9,279 bases of DNA, taken from NCBI GenBank assembly GCA_017883105.1, contig JADGOF010000062.1:1-9279 (forward strand), given 5' to 3'. This DNA is from Acidimicrobiales bacterium (GTDB lineage: Bacteria > Actinomycetota > Acidimicrobiia > Acidimicrobiales > RAAP-2). Position 1 is the first letter of the stretch. Each line of letters starts with the position of its first letter. The notes under the pieces were generated by a model, which saw only the letters and a program-made list of their open reading frames with translations, searched no databases and had not been told where the DNA came from. The position numbers were made by a program, and so were the translations under genes. Positions 1 through 6,280 of this stretch are shown one piece after another.

Positions 1-11
1 TCCGACGAGTG

Positions 12-33
12 GCTCCGATATCGCTATCGGGGC
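12..33 (+). other. Inverted repeat (9-bp stem, TCGC loop)
   Basis: GCTCCGATA, loop TCGC, TATCGGGGC pairs over nine positions on the plus strand, including one U-G pair; on the minus strand that position becomes an A-C mismatch, so a plus-strand transcript folds better. It could be the end hairpin of a plus-strand gene lying left of the window, but no T-tract follows. Apart from this hairpin and the one at 92-111, I see no gene or other element in bases 1-143. Confidence 0.4.
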
Positions 34-91
34 GACTGGCATGGTAGCGCGCCCGCGGGCTTACCCCTGACAGGTCATTGGCTCATCACGA

Positions 92-111
92 GGCGAACCA
101 CCTGGCTCGCC
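92..111 (-). terminator. Possible operon-end hairpin without U-tract
   Basis: On the minus strand GGCGAGCC, loop AGGT, GGTTCGCC forms an 8-bp stem with one G-U pair, beginning 33 bases after the stop of the solute-binding protein. Position and stability suit a transcription terminator at the end of the cluster. The downstream bases (TCGTGATGAG) contain no run of T, so it is at best a non-canonical terminator of the kind seen in GC-rich actinobacteria. Confidence 0.4.
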
Positions 112-143
112 AGCGGCGGACCGTCGTGACGCTGCGCTCAGTT

Positions 144-1925
144 CTACCGGCTCGGAGGTCCGGGCTTGAGTCGGGACCACAAGGCGAGGTTCCAGAGGAC
201 CCCGTCCACCGAGGCGTTGTACTGGACATTGTTGATCTGGACCCCGTTCACCAGAAGCGTCGGCTCTTCGAATAGGGGCAGGGCAACCATCTGGTCCCAG
301 AGCTGGTCGTCGATCTGACCGTAGATGGCGCTCCCGCTGACCGGGTTGAGCGCTTCTGCCGCGTGGGCGAACAGCTGGTCCACCTGGGGATCATCGAACT
401 TGCTCCAGTTCTGCCACCCGACGGATCCGACCGGGCCCTGGCCGTCCGAGTACCACGAGGAGGTGGCGGTCTGGAAGGGGCTGGCAGTCCGCGTGACCAG
501 CGCCATGTCGTAGGAGTTTGCCGCGGCTGCCGCGACCAAGCCGGCCGTGCCGTTCACTGGAACGGTGACCACGGCAATGCCTCGGCTGCGAAGTTCCGAA
601 ACGATCTGCTCCCCGACCTGAGTGATCCACGGATCTCCGGTCTCGACGGCCATGCGAAGGGTCAGTTGGTCGCCGGTGGCATCGACATAGTTCCCTGCGG
701 CATCCGGGTGGAAGCTGACGCTCTTGAGGAGCCGGTCGGTGATGACCGGCTCCGGTTGGTCGTACTCGCCGGAGGCCGACGACGGGTTGTACGTGGTCTG
801 CGAGGCGGTGGCCAGATGGTCCTCATTGACCACCAACGACGGGTCGATGGAGCCAAACACCTTGTTCAACAGGGATGTCCGGTCGAGGGCGTGGGCGATT
901 GCCTCACGGGTCGCCGCGTGCACCGTGAGGGGCGACTTGGTGTTGAACTCGAGCTGCAAGAAACTCAGGGAAGGTTTGATCGCGCTCTGGGTGTTCGGCA
1001 TCGAGGTGACCGCGTCGATGGTGCCCAGGTTGAACCCGGTGGGCTGAGCCACCATCTGGTTGCTCGAAGCCAACGAACCCGTCCAGGTCGCCTGGTTGGA
1101 GGCGATCGACACGGTGACCCGATCGAGAAGCGCTGCTGTCCCCCACCACTTGGGATTCCTGACCAGCGCGGCCGTGCCGCTCGATATCGACTGGACGATC
1201 ATCGGACCCGCGGACAGATCGACATCCGGGCTGAACGCCTCGAAACCGGAGTTCCAGCCCACCCGCCGGGCGATATGGGCAGGCACCATGTGATCGAACA
1301 TCACCCGCCAGTCCGTGAAGGGGTGGGCGAACACCACAGTCACCGTCTTGCCGCCCTGGCTGCCGGACACCGATGCCACGTCACGGTAACCCAAGGTGGA
1401 GGCAACCTGATCGGGGGCACCGTTGACGTCGATGCCGTCGCCCCGCTGGGATTCCCAGGCATAGACGAAGTCATCGGCACTGACCGCGACTCCGTCGGAC
1501 CACACCGCCTTGGGGTTGATCACGTACTGAATGGTCAGGGGCGACGTCGAGGTGGCCTCCACGCTGAGCAGCAGATCGCTGTTGACCTGGGGAACGAGCT
1601 TCGGGTTGATCAGATAGGCACTGGGTAGCACCGAGGTGAGCAGTGTCGGGGTCGACGACGTAGCGCCCGCCGGCGTGTTGGGATTGAAGCCTGCCCACGG
1701 CCGGTCGAGTGACACGGTGGTCGCTCCCCCGGTGGCGGCCACCAGGGCCGACGTCGTCTGTTGGTCGACCTGGCTGATCCGGTGGGACCCCAGATGGTCC
1801 ACGATGGCCACCGCCCCGATGATGATGATGATCACCAGGGGCAACGTCCACCGTGCGCGGTGCTTACGCCACAGTGATGCCATGCGGGGGCGGCGCTCGA
1901 CGACCTCGGCGCCGGTCTCGATCAC
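144..1925 (-). CDS. ABC transporter family substrate-binding protein (SBP_bac_5, oligopeptide-binding type)
   Basis: Extracytoplasmic solute receptor of the peptide/nickel-binding (family 5) class, 593 aa, which would bind a ligand outside the membrane and deliver it to an ABC permease. Visible hallmarks are VWSDGVAVSADDFVYAW at about 141-157, AGPMIV (239-244) followed by RNPKWWG (256-262), a REAIAHALDR helix in the second lobe, and a C-terminal DQMVALPLF segment. A basic N-terminus (RRPR, WRKHRAR) precedes a hydrophobic segment at about 27-42 containing five consecutive Ile. There is no lipobox Cys and no Cys anywhere in the protein, so it is either membrane-anchored or cleaved after the AVA at 38-40. 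I chose the GTG at 1925 because it overlaps the secG stop (GTGA) and because the open frame farther upstream merely runs inside secG. An ATG at 1883 (579 aa) is the alternative; neither start has a clear Shine-Dalgarno. No permease or ATPase genes are nearby, so the ligand is unknown. Confidence 0.87.
   Translation of the reverse strand: MIETGAEVVERRPRMASLWRKHRARWTLPLVIIIIIGAVAIVDHLGSHRISQVDQQTTSALVAATGGATTVSLDRPWAGFNPNTPAGATSSTPTLLTSVLPSAYLINPKLVPQVNSDLLLSVEATSTSPLTIQYVINPKAVWSDGVAVSADDFVYAWESQRGDGIDVNGAPDQVASTLGYRDVASVSGSQGGKTVTVVFAHPFTDWRVMFDHMVPAHIARRVGWNSGFEAFSPDVDLSAGPMIVQSISSGTAALVRNPKWWGTAALLDRVTVSIASNQATWTGSLASSNQMVAQPTGFNLGTIDAVTSMPNTQSAIKPSLSFLQLEFNTKSPLTVHAATREAIAHALDRTSLLNKVFGSIDPSLVVNEDHLATASQTTYNPSSASGEYDQPEPVITDRLLKSVSFHPDAAGNYVDATGDQLTLRMAVETGDPWITQVGEQIVSELRSRGIAVVTVPVNGTAGLVAAAAANSYDMALVTRTASPFQTATSSWYSDGQGPVGSVGWQNWSKFDDPQVDQLFAHAAEALNPVSGSAIYGQIDDQLWDQMVALPLFEEPTLLVNGVQINNVQYNASVDGVLWNLALWSRLKPGPPSR
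1818..1832. repeat. (GAT)5 trinucleotide microsatellite inside the solute-binding protein signal segment
   Basis: Five tandem GAT units on the plus strand read as five consecutive ATC codons in the gene, giving Ile32-Ile36 in the middle of the hydrophobic N-terminal segment. All other Ile or Val codons around it are mixed, so this is a true nucleotide repeat as well as an amino-acid run. Gain or loss of units would keep the frame and change segment length. Confidence 0.8.
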
Positions 1926-2152
1926 TGCAGACGCAGGATGAGAATCAGATTGGTGAACGCGAAGATCACGGCAACTGTCACCGTGATCCGGTCGAGGTTC
2001 TTCTCGACCACGGTGGAGCCGGCCGCGGCAGAACCGACCGAACCGCCGAACATGTCGGAAAGCCCGCCGCCCTTGCCGCTGTGCATCAGAATGAGAAAGA
2101 TGAGCGCGAGACACGCCAATACCTGCAGTACAACGATGATTGCGGTCAGCAC
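1922..2152 (-). CDS. secG: Preprotein translocase subunit SecG
   Basis: Small accessory subunit of the SecYEG protein-conducting channel in the cytoplasmic membrane; it assists SecA-driven export. The 76-aa product has the family's normal size and layout: a first transmembrane helix at about 3-22, the conserved cytoplasmic loop HSGKGGGLSDMFGG (24-37), the segment STVVEKNLDRIT (46-57), and a second helix at about 58-74. The start is GTG, supported by a strong AGAGGAGG ribosome-binding sequence eight bases upstream. The gene follows tpiA after 46 bases, the usual actinobacterial order, and its TGA stop overlaps the GTG of the downstream solute-binding protein, suggesting translational coupling between the translocase subunit and an exported substrate. 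Confidence 0.95.
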   Translation of the reverse strand: MLTAIIVVLQVLACLALIFLILMHSGKGGGLSDMFGGSVGSAAAGSTVVEKNLDRITVTVAVIFAFTNLILILRLQ

Positions 2153-2160
2153 GCGATCTT

Positions 2161-2168
2161 CCTCCTCT
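2161..2168 (-). promoter_or_regulatory. Strong Shine-Dalgarno of secG
   Basis: On the minus strand these bases read AGAGGAGG, a near-perfect anti-16S complement ending eight bases before the GTG at 2152. It fixes that start and is the clearest ribosome-binding site in the window; most other genes here rely on overlap with the preceding stop codon. Confidence 0.8.
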
Positions 2169-2198
2169 GGCTCGCGACCGTAGGAGACGCTACCAAAC

Positions 2199-2996
2199 TC
2201 AACGGACCGCCATGGCCGCAGCCCGCACGATTCCCAGAAATGCCGCCCCGTCGAGGCTGGCTCCGCCGACGAGCACGCCGTCGATATCGGGACAGCGGAG
2301 CAACGATTCCGTGTTCGCCGGGTTCACCGAGCCCCCGTACTGGATGCGGACCTGCACCGCCGCCTCCGGTCCGGCCGAACGGGCTACCACTTCCCTAATC
2401 CACGAACAGGCCTCCTGGGCGTCTTCGGGCGTAGCCGCCTGACCGGTTCCGATGGCCCACACCGGCTCGTAGGCGATCACCATGCCGGCCACCGACTCCC
2501 TGGGCACAGCCTTTACGGCGGACTCGACCTGTTCGGAAAGTCGGTCCTTGGTCAGCCCGATGTCCCGTTCATCCACGGTCTCCCCCACGCAGCAGATCGG
2601 GGTCATGCCATTGCGGAGGACGGCCTTCAGCTTGGCCGCCACCAATTCGTTGGTCTCACCGAACAGGTGGCGGCGTTCCGAGTGTCCGATGATCACGTAC
2701 TCCACATGCAGTCTTGCCAACATGACGGGACTGACCTCGCCGGTGAAGGCACCCGAATCCTCCACGGCACAGTTCTGCGCCCCGAGGGCGATCGGTGCAC
2801 CTTCCTTTTCGATGACCGTCTGCACCGAACGGAGATCGGTGAACGGAGGGTGGATGGAGATGTCCACCGGTCCGGCATCGGAGGGTTGGAGCCGCAGCGT
2901 CATGTCCTGTGCGGCATGGATGGCTTCGAGATGATCGAAGTTCATCTTCCAGTTTCCGCTGATCAGCGGGCGCCGCGTAGGCAGGGAGTCGGTCAA
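2199..2996 (-). CDS. tpiA: Triosephosphate isomerase
   Basis: Cytosolic TIM-barrel enzyme interconverting dihydroxyacetone phosphate and glyceraldehyde-3-phosphate in glycolysis and gluconeogenesis. The 265-aa product carries all catalytic elements: the N-terminal GNWKMN with catalytic Lys17, GHSERR with electrophilic His105, AYEPVWAIGTG with catalytic base Glu177 leading into flexible loop 6, and the phosphate-gripping YGGSVNPAN and VGGASL segments near the C-terminus. The start is TTG at 2996, whose last two bases belong to the TGA stop of pgk (TTGA overlap). No ATG or GTG occurs in frame before the essential GNWKMN motif, and no Shine-Dalgarno is evident, so initiation probably depends on coupling to pgk translation. 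The start sits inside a tandem repeat. Confidence 0.96.
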   Translation of the reverse strand: MTDSLPTRRPLISGNWKMNFDHLEAIHAAQDMTLRLQPSDAGPVDISIHPPFTDLRSVQTVIEKEGAPIALGAQNCAVEDSGAFTGEVSPVMLARLHVEYVIIGHSERRHLFGETNELVAAKLKAVLRNGMTPICCVGETVDERDIGLTKDRLSEQVESAVKAVPRESVAGMVIAYEPVWAIGTGQAATPEDAQEACSWIREVVARSAGPEAAVQVRIQYGGSVNPANTESLLRCPDIDGVLVGGASLDGAAFLGIVRAAAMAVR

Positions 2997-3016
2997 GGAT
3001 CGGATCGGTCAAGGAT
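2989..3016. repeat. Imperfect 16-base tandem repeat at the pgk/tpiA junction
   Basis: The 12-mer TCGGTCAAGGAT occurs at 2989-3000 and again at 3005-3016, exactly 16 bases apart. On the coding strand each copy reads ATCCTTGACCGA. The left copy contains both the pgk stop and the tpiA TTG start. Because 16 is not a multiple of three, the two copies are read in different frames in the pgk C-terminus (TILDRSDP). A small slippage duplication is the likely origin. Confidence 0.85.
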
Positions 3017-4204
3017 GGTGCCGCGGTTGGAGGGAGCATTGGCTGCAGCCCGGAGGGCCGCCAATCCGGGAAGGTCCCCGTATTCGAGGAGCTCGAGCGA
3101 TGCGCCGCCACCGGTCGAGATGAAGGTGATCTGGTCGGCCAGTCCCAGCTCATCCACGGCCGCCGCGCTGTCTCCTCCGCCGACGACGGTGAACCCGGGA
3201 CAGTCGGCTACCGCACGTGCCACTCCCGCGGTCCCTGAGCAGAACCGGGGGTCTTCGAAGACGCCCATCGGTCCGTTCCACAACACGGTTCCCGCGGTGG
3301 CGATCACCCGGGCATAGGAGTCGACCGTGTCGGGTCCGATGTCCAGGCCCATCCACCCGTCGGGAACGTCGGCGCCCACCGTGTGCACGTCGCCTCCCGA
3401 GCTATCACAACCGAAGGGAGCTCCGACCTCGAGGGCGAATATGTCCGAAGGCAGCAGGATCGGCTTGCCGGACTTGAGGAGGGCCGCGCACTCATCGATC
3501 CGGTCGGGATCGACCATCGAGCCACCGACGTCATGACCCGCAGCGGCCAGAAACGTGAAGGCCATGCCTCCCCCGACGATGAGTACATCCACCAGGTTCA
3601 GCAGCGACTTCATGACGCCGAGCTTGTCGGCGACCTTGGCGCCCCCCACCACGGCGACGAAGGGTCGCTCCGGTGATCCGAGCAGGCCACCGAGCGCCTC
3701 GATCTCCCGCTGGAGGAGGAAGCCGGCCGCGCTGGGCAGGTATGCCGGCGGCCCGACCACCGAGGCGTGACGTCGGTGCGACACCCCGAATGCATCGTTG
3801 ACGTAGGCGTCATGGCTGTTGACCAGCTTCTCGACGAACGCCGCGTCGTTGTGCTCTTCGCCCGGGTCGAACCTCAGGTTCTCCAACAGCTCCACCTGGG
3901 GAGCCAGGCGCGCCAATTCCTCGCGCACCGGACCGAGCTCCCACTGGATGTCGGGGGCCCCCTTCGGTCGTCCGAGGTGGGTACAGGCGGTGACCCTGGC
4001 TCCCTGGTCGATCAGGTAGTTGAGCGTGGGCAGTGCCGCCCGGATGCGGAAGTCGTCCACCACTTCGGACGGCTCGCCGGCGCACGGACGCAAGGGTACG
4101 TTGAAGTCCACCCTGACCAGCACGCTGGCGCCTTTCAGATTGGGCAGATCACCGAGGAGCGGCAGACCCTCCAGCAGTGGGTTGCCTTCGGCAGCTTGCG
4201 TCAT
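2993..4204 (-). CDS. pgk: Phosphoglycerate kinase
   Basis: Transfers the acyl phosphate of 1,3-bisphosphoglycerate to ADP, the first ATP-yielding step of glycolysis, in the cytosol. The product is 403 aa, close to the family norm of about 400. It shows the N-domain substrate-binding signature VRVDFNVPL (30-38), RIRAALPTL, THLGRPKG, the LLENLRF segment and NDAFGVSHRRHAS. The C-domain nucleotide-binding half has VVGGAKVADKLGV, GGGMAFTFL, VLWNGPMGVFE, VVGGGDSAAAV and STGGGASLELL. I chose the ATG at 4204, which leaves 34 bases after the gap stop; a start at 4303 would overlap gap by 65 bases and add low-complexity sequence. A GAGGGGG run lies 11 bases upstream of the chosen ATG. About 17 residues follow the usual LPGLAAL end, and this tail is where the junction repeat falls. 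Confidence 0.95.
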   Translation of the reverse strand: MTQAAEGNPLLEGLPLLGDLPNLKGASVLVRVDFNVPLRPCAGEPSEVVDDFRIRAALPTLNYLIDQGARVTACTHLGRPKGAPDIQWELGPVREELARLAPQVELLENLRFDPGEEHNDAAFVEKLVNSHDAYVNDAFGVSHRRHASVVGPPAYLPSAAGFLLQREIEALGGLLGSPERPFVAVVGGAKVADKLGVMKSLLNLVDVLIVGGGMAFTFLAAAGHDVGGSMVDPDRIDECAALLKSGKPILLPSDIFALEVGAPFGCDSSGGDVHTVGADVPDGWMGLDIGPDTVDSYARVIATAGTVLWNGPMGVFEDPRFCSGTAGVARAVADCPGFTVVGGGDSAAAVDELGLADQITFISTGGGASLELLEYGDLPGLAALRAAANAPSNRGTILDRSDP

Positions 4205-4238
4205 CGTCGCTGTATCCCCCTCACCGTCGCCCGTCCCC

Positions 4239-5264
4239 TCAGGTGCCGCTGCCGCCGACGACCAACGACAGGTCGACCAAGCGGTTCGCATAGCCCCACT
4301 CATTGTCGTACCAACCTTGGATCTTCACCAGGGTGATCCCCGACGCCGAGGGCATGACCATGGTCAAGCCGGCGTCAAACGTGCACGACGCCGGACTGCC
4401 CACGATGTCCGAGGACACGATCGGGTCCTCGGTGTAGACCAGCACCTTGGACAAGGATCCCGACGAGGCGGCCGCGGCGAACGCGGCATTGACCTGTTCG
4501 ACAGTGACCGATCCGGGGATGACGGCGGTGAAGTCGGTGATTGAGCCGTCGGGTACCGGAACACGAAGTGCGCCTCCGTCCAGGCGCCCCTTCATCGACT
4601 GCAGCACCAAACCGGTGGCCCGTGCTGCCCCGGTCGACGAGGGGACGATGTTGATCGACGCGGCCCGGGCCCGTCGGAGATCCTTGTGCGGGAGATCCAG
4701 CAGGTTTTGGTCGTTGGTGAAGGCGTGGATCGTGGTCATCATGCCGCTCTCGACACCGAAGGCATCATCGAGCACCTTGACCATCGGCACGAAGCAGTTG
4801 GTGGTGCACGAGGCGTTGGACACGACGAAATCCTTAGCCGCGTCGAACTCGGCGTCGTTGACCCCGACCACGAACGTGGCGTCCACATCGGTCGCGGGTG
4901 CCGACACGATGACCCGGGTGGCGCCGGCCTCGAGGTGGGACGCAGCCGATTCGCGGGTAGTGAACAGTCCGGTCGATTCGATGACCACGTCGACGCCCAA
5001 TTCGTGCCACGGAAGAGCCTTGGGATCACGCTCGGCCAAGACGGAGATCGGTCCGGAGTCCAAGACGATCGATGAATCGGCGACCTTGACCTCGCCGTCG
5101 AATCGCCCATGGGTGGAGTCGTAGCGAAGCAGATGGGCCAAGGTCACCGCCGAGGTCAGGTCGTTGATCGCCACAATCTCCACATCGGCGCCCAGCCTGC
5201 GAGCTGCCCGGAGATAGTTGCGGCCGATGCGTCCGAAACCGTTGATGCCGATCCGTACGGTCAT
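4239..5264 (-). CDS. gap: Glyceraldehyde-3-phosphate dehydrogenase, type I
   Basis: Oxidises and phosphorylates glyceraldehyde-3-phosphate to 1,3-bisphosphoglycerate in the cytosol. The 341-aa product starts with the Rossmann motif GINGFGRIGR (6-15). Asp35 in AINDL is the residue typically associated with NAD over NADP preference. The active site is SNASCTTNC, with nucleophile Cys153, and His180 in TTIHAFTNDQ is the general base. Phosphate-binding STGAA, RVPVPDGSITDF and the C-terminal WYDNEWGYANRLVDL all match the classical tetrameric enzyme. The ATG start is immediately before the Rossmann motif; GAGG lies about ten bases upstream. A 122-base leader separates it from yvcK, so gap is a candidate first gene of an internal transcript gap-pgk-tpiA-secG. 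Confidence 0.97.
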   Translation of the reverse strand: MTVRIGINGFGRIGRNYLRAARRLGADVEIVAINDLTSAVTLAHLLRYDSTHGRFDGEVKVADSSIVLDSGPISVLAERDPKALPWHELGVDVVIESTGLFTTRESAASHLEAGATRVIVSAPATDVDATFVVGVNDAEFDAAKDFVVSNASCTTNCFVPMVKVLDDAFGVESGMMTTIHAFTNDQNLLDLPHKDLRRARAASINIVPSSTGAARATGLVLQSMKGRLDGGALRVPVPDGSITDFTAVIPGSVTVEQVNAAFAAAASSGSLSKVLVYTEDPIVSSDIVGSPASCTFDAGLTMVMPSASGITLVKIQGWYDNEWGYANRLVDLSLVVGGSGT

Positions 5265-5292
5265 TGCCTTTGTGCCTCACCCTTCAGTCTTC

Positions 5293-5311
5293 CGTGCGAA
5301 CTCACCGCACG
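5293..5311 (-). promoter_or_regulatory. Hairpin in the gap leader
   Basis: Minus strand reads CGTGCG, a seven-base loop GTGAGTT, then CGCACG: a perfect 6-bp stem ending 28 bases before the gap ATG. It lacks a following T-tract, so it does not look like a factor-independent terminator of yvcK. It could influence mRNA stability or translation of gap, but no known riboswitch or CggR-type operator is recognised. A 6-bp match is not rare in GC-rich DNA. Confidence 0.35.
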
Positions 5312-5357
5312 CTGGTGTCTGTGCTTGTGCCCCTCCGACGAATGGAGAACGGCGACC

Positions 5358-5363
5358 ACGCTA
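5358..5363 (-). promoter_or_regulatory. Possible -10 element of an internal gap promoter
   Basis: Minus strand reads TAGCGT within CCTAGCGTGG, fitting the TAnnnT form of actinobacterial housekeeping -10 boxes, and lies about 95 bases upstream of gap, just after the yvcK stop. No good -35 hexamer is found 16 to 18 bases upstream. This is a weak prediction, resting mainly on its placement in the only intergenic gap larger than 50 bases within the cluster. Confidence 0.25.
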
Positions 5364-5386
5364 GGACATCTTGGCGGTCCGGGACA

Positions 5387-6280
5387 TCATCCGAGCAGAC
5401 CAGAGAGGGTTGACGCCAGTTTGACCGGGTCGTGGGCCAGTCCGTTGGGCCGGGCCAGGAGGGTGTCGATGACTGGGATTCGAGGGTTTCCGAGGGGTAA
5501 CGCCGTGGTATCGCAAAGCGCCACGTCGACTGCTACCCCGTGGGCGGTCAGCGCATCGATGTGCATGCCCACGTCGAACGCCTCGGTCTCGGGAATCTGG
5601 GGACGGAGATTGCTGACGTAGACCGTGGTGGCCGAGGACCGGTTGATGGCCTCCTTGATGCCGGGGACGGCGATGGCGGCCAGGACACTCGTGAACAGGG
5701 AACCCGGTCCCAAAATGATCTGGTCGGCCTCCTCCAGGGCCACGATGACCGGGGGTGGAGCCTTGGGATCGGACGGCACCAACGACACGCTTCGGATGTT
5801 GTCGGTGGCCATCACCGCCACCTGGCCGGCCACCTGCCCGCAGTCGGCATCGGCCTTCAGGACCACGGGTTCGATGGTAGCCGGCAGGATGCGGCCACGG
5901 ACGCCGAGGAGCCGGCACGCTTCGTCGATGGCGTCGGTCGGGTCGCTGGCCCCGTCCATCAGCCCGGCCAGGATCAGGTTGCCCAGTGAGTGCCCGGCCA
6001 GCTCCTCGTCGGCGAACCGGTACTCGAATGCCGCCGCTAGAGGGGAGTCGGGTTCCGCCATGGCCACCAGGCACTTGCGCAGGTCACCGGGGGGGATGAT
6101 GTGGAGGAGCTGGCGGAGGCGGCCCGACGAGCCCCCGTCGTCGGCCACCGAAACCACGGCGGTGACCTGGTCGGTATAGCGGCGGACGGCCCGCAACGTA
6201 GCGGCGAGACCGTGCCCTCCACCGATGGCGACCACCCGGGCCTGCCCGTTCTTGGCGCCCTGTCGATGCTCATCGCTCAT
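5387..6280 (-). CDS. yvcK: Gluconeogenesis factor YvcK/CuvA-like (CofD-like, UDP-GlcNAc-binding)
   Basis: Member of the YvcK family, related in fold to the phospholactate transferase CofD. In Bacillus and mycobacteria (where it is called CuvA) it supports cell shape and growth on gluconeogenic carbon sources and binds UDP-sugars; no enzymatic reaction is firmly assigned. The 297-aa product shows the glycine-rich AIGGGHGL (18-25), VSVADDGGSSGRLR (43-56), GDLRKCLVA (65-73), HSLGNL (97-102) and the later GPGSLFTSVL and VSNLRPQIPETE motifs, all in the right order. The ATG at 6280 overlaps the rapZ stop (ATGA). The open frame extends upstream, but only through rapZ coding sequence. Next to rapZ it forms the conserved cell-envelope/carbon-control pair; the usual partner whiA is missing downstream. 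Confidence 0.94.
   Translation of the reverse strand: MSDEHRQGAKNGQARVVAIGGGHGLAATLRAVRRYTDQVTAVVSVADDGGSSGRLRQLLHIIPPGDLRKCLVAMAEPDSPLAAAFEYRFADEELAGHSLGNLILAGLMDGASDPTDAIDEACRLLGVRGRILPATIEPVVLKADADCGQVAGQVAVMATDNIRSVSLVPSDPKAPPPVIVALEEADQIILGPGSLFTSVLAAIAVPGIKEAINRSSATTVYVSNLRPQIPETEAFDVGMHIDALTAHGVAVDVALCDTTALPLGNPRIPVIDTLLARPNGLAHDPVKLASTLSGLLG

Noticed and set aside
28..56. Stretch resembling the 5' half of tRNA-Pro (CGGGGCG followed by TGGTAGCGCGCCCGC)
   Set aside because: The acceptor-like and D-loop-like strings match, but the D-stem does not pair, no anticodon stem with a seven-base loop follows, and there is no T-arm or matching 3' acceptor strand. At most a remnant, and more likely coincidence.
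363..1628. 421-codon open frame on the plus strand
   Set aside because: It lies wholly antisense to the solute-binding protein. Its translation is rich in Arg, Gly and His with no domain, and such frames are a usual by-product of codon bias in GC-rich genes.
1926..2114. 63-codon N-terminal extension of the solute-binding protein frame
   Set aside because: It runs within secG in another frame, is Arg/His-rich without a signal-like character, and would place the hydrophobic signal segment about 90 residues in.
4205..4303. 33-codon N-terminal extension of pgk
   Set aside because: It overlaps the 3' end of gap by 65 bases and adds Ala/Gly-rich sequence absent from the family; the ATG at 4204 gives a normal length.
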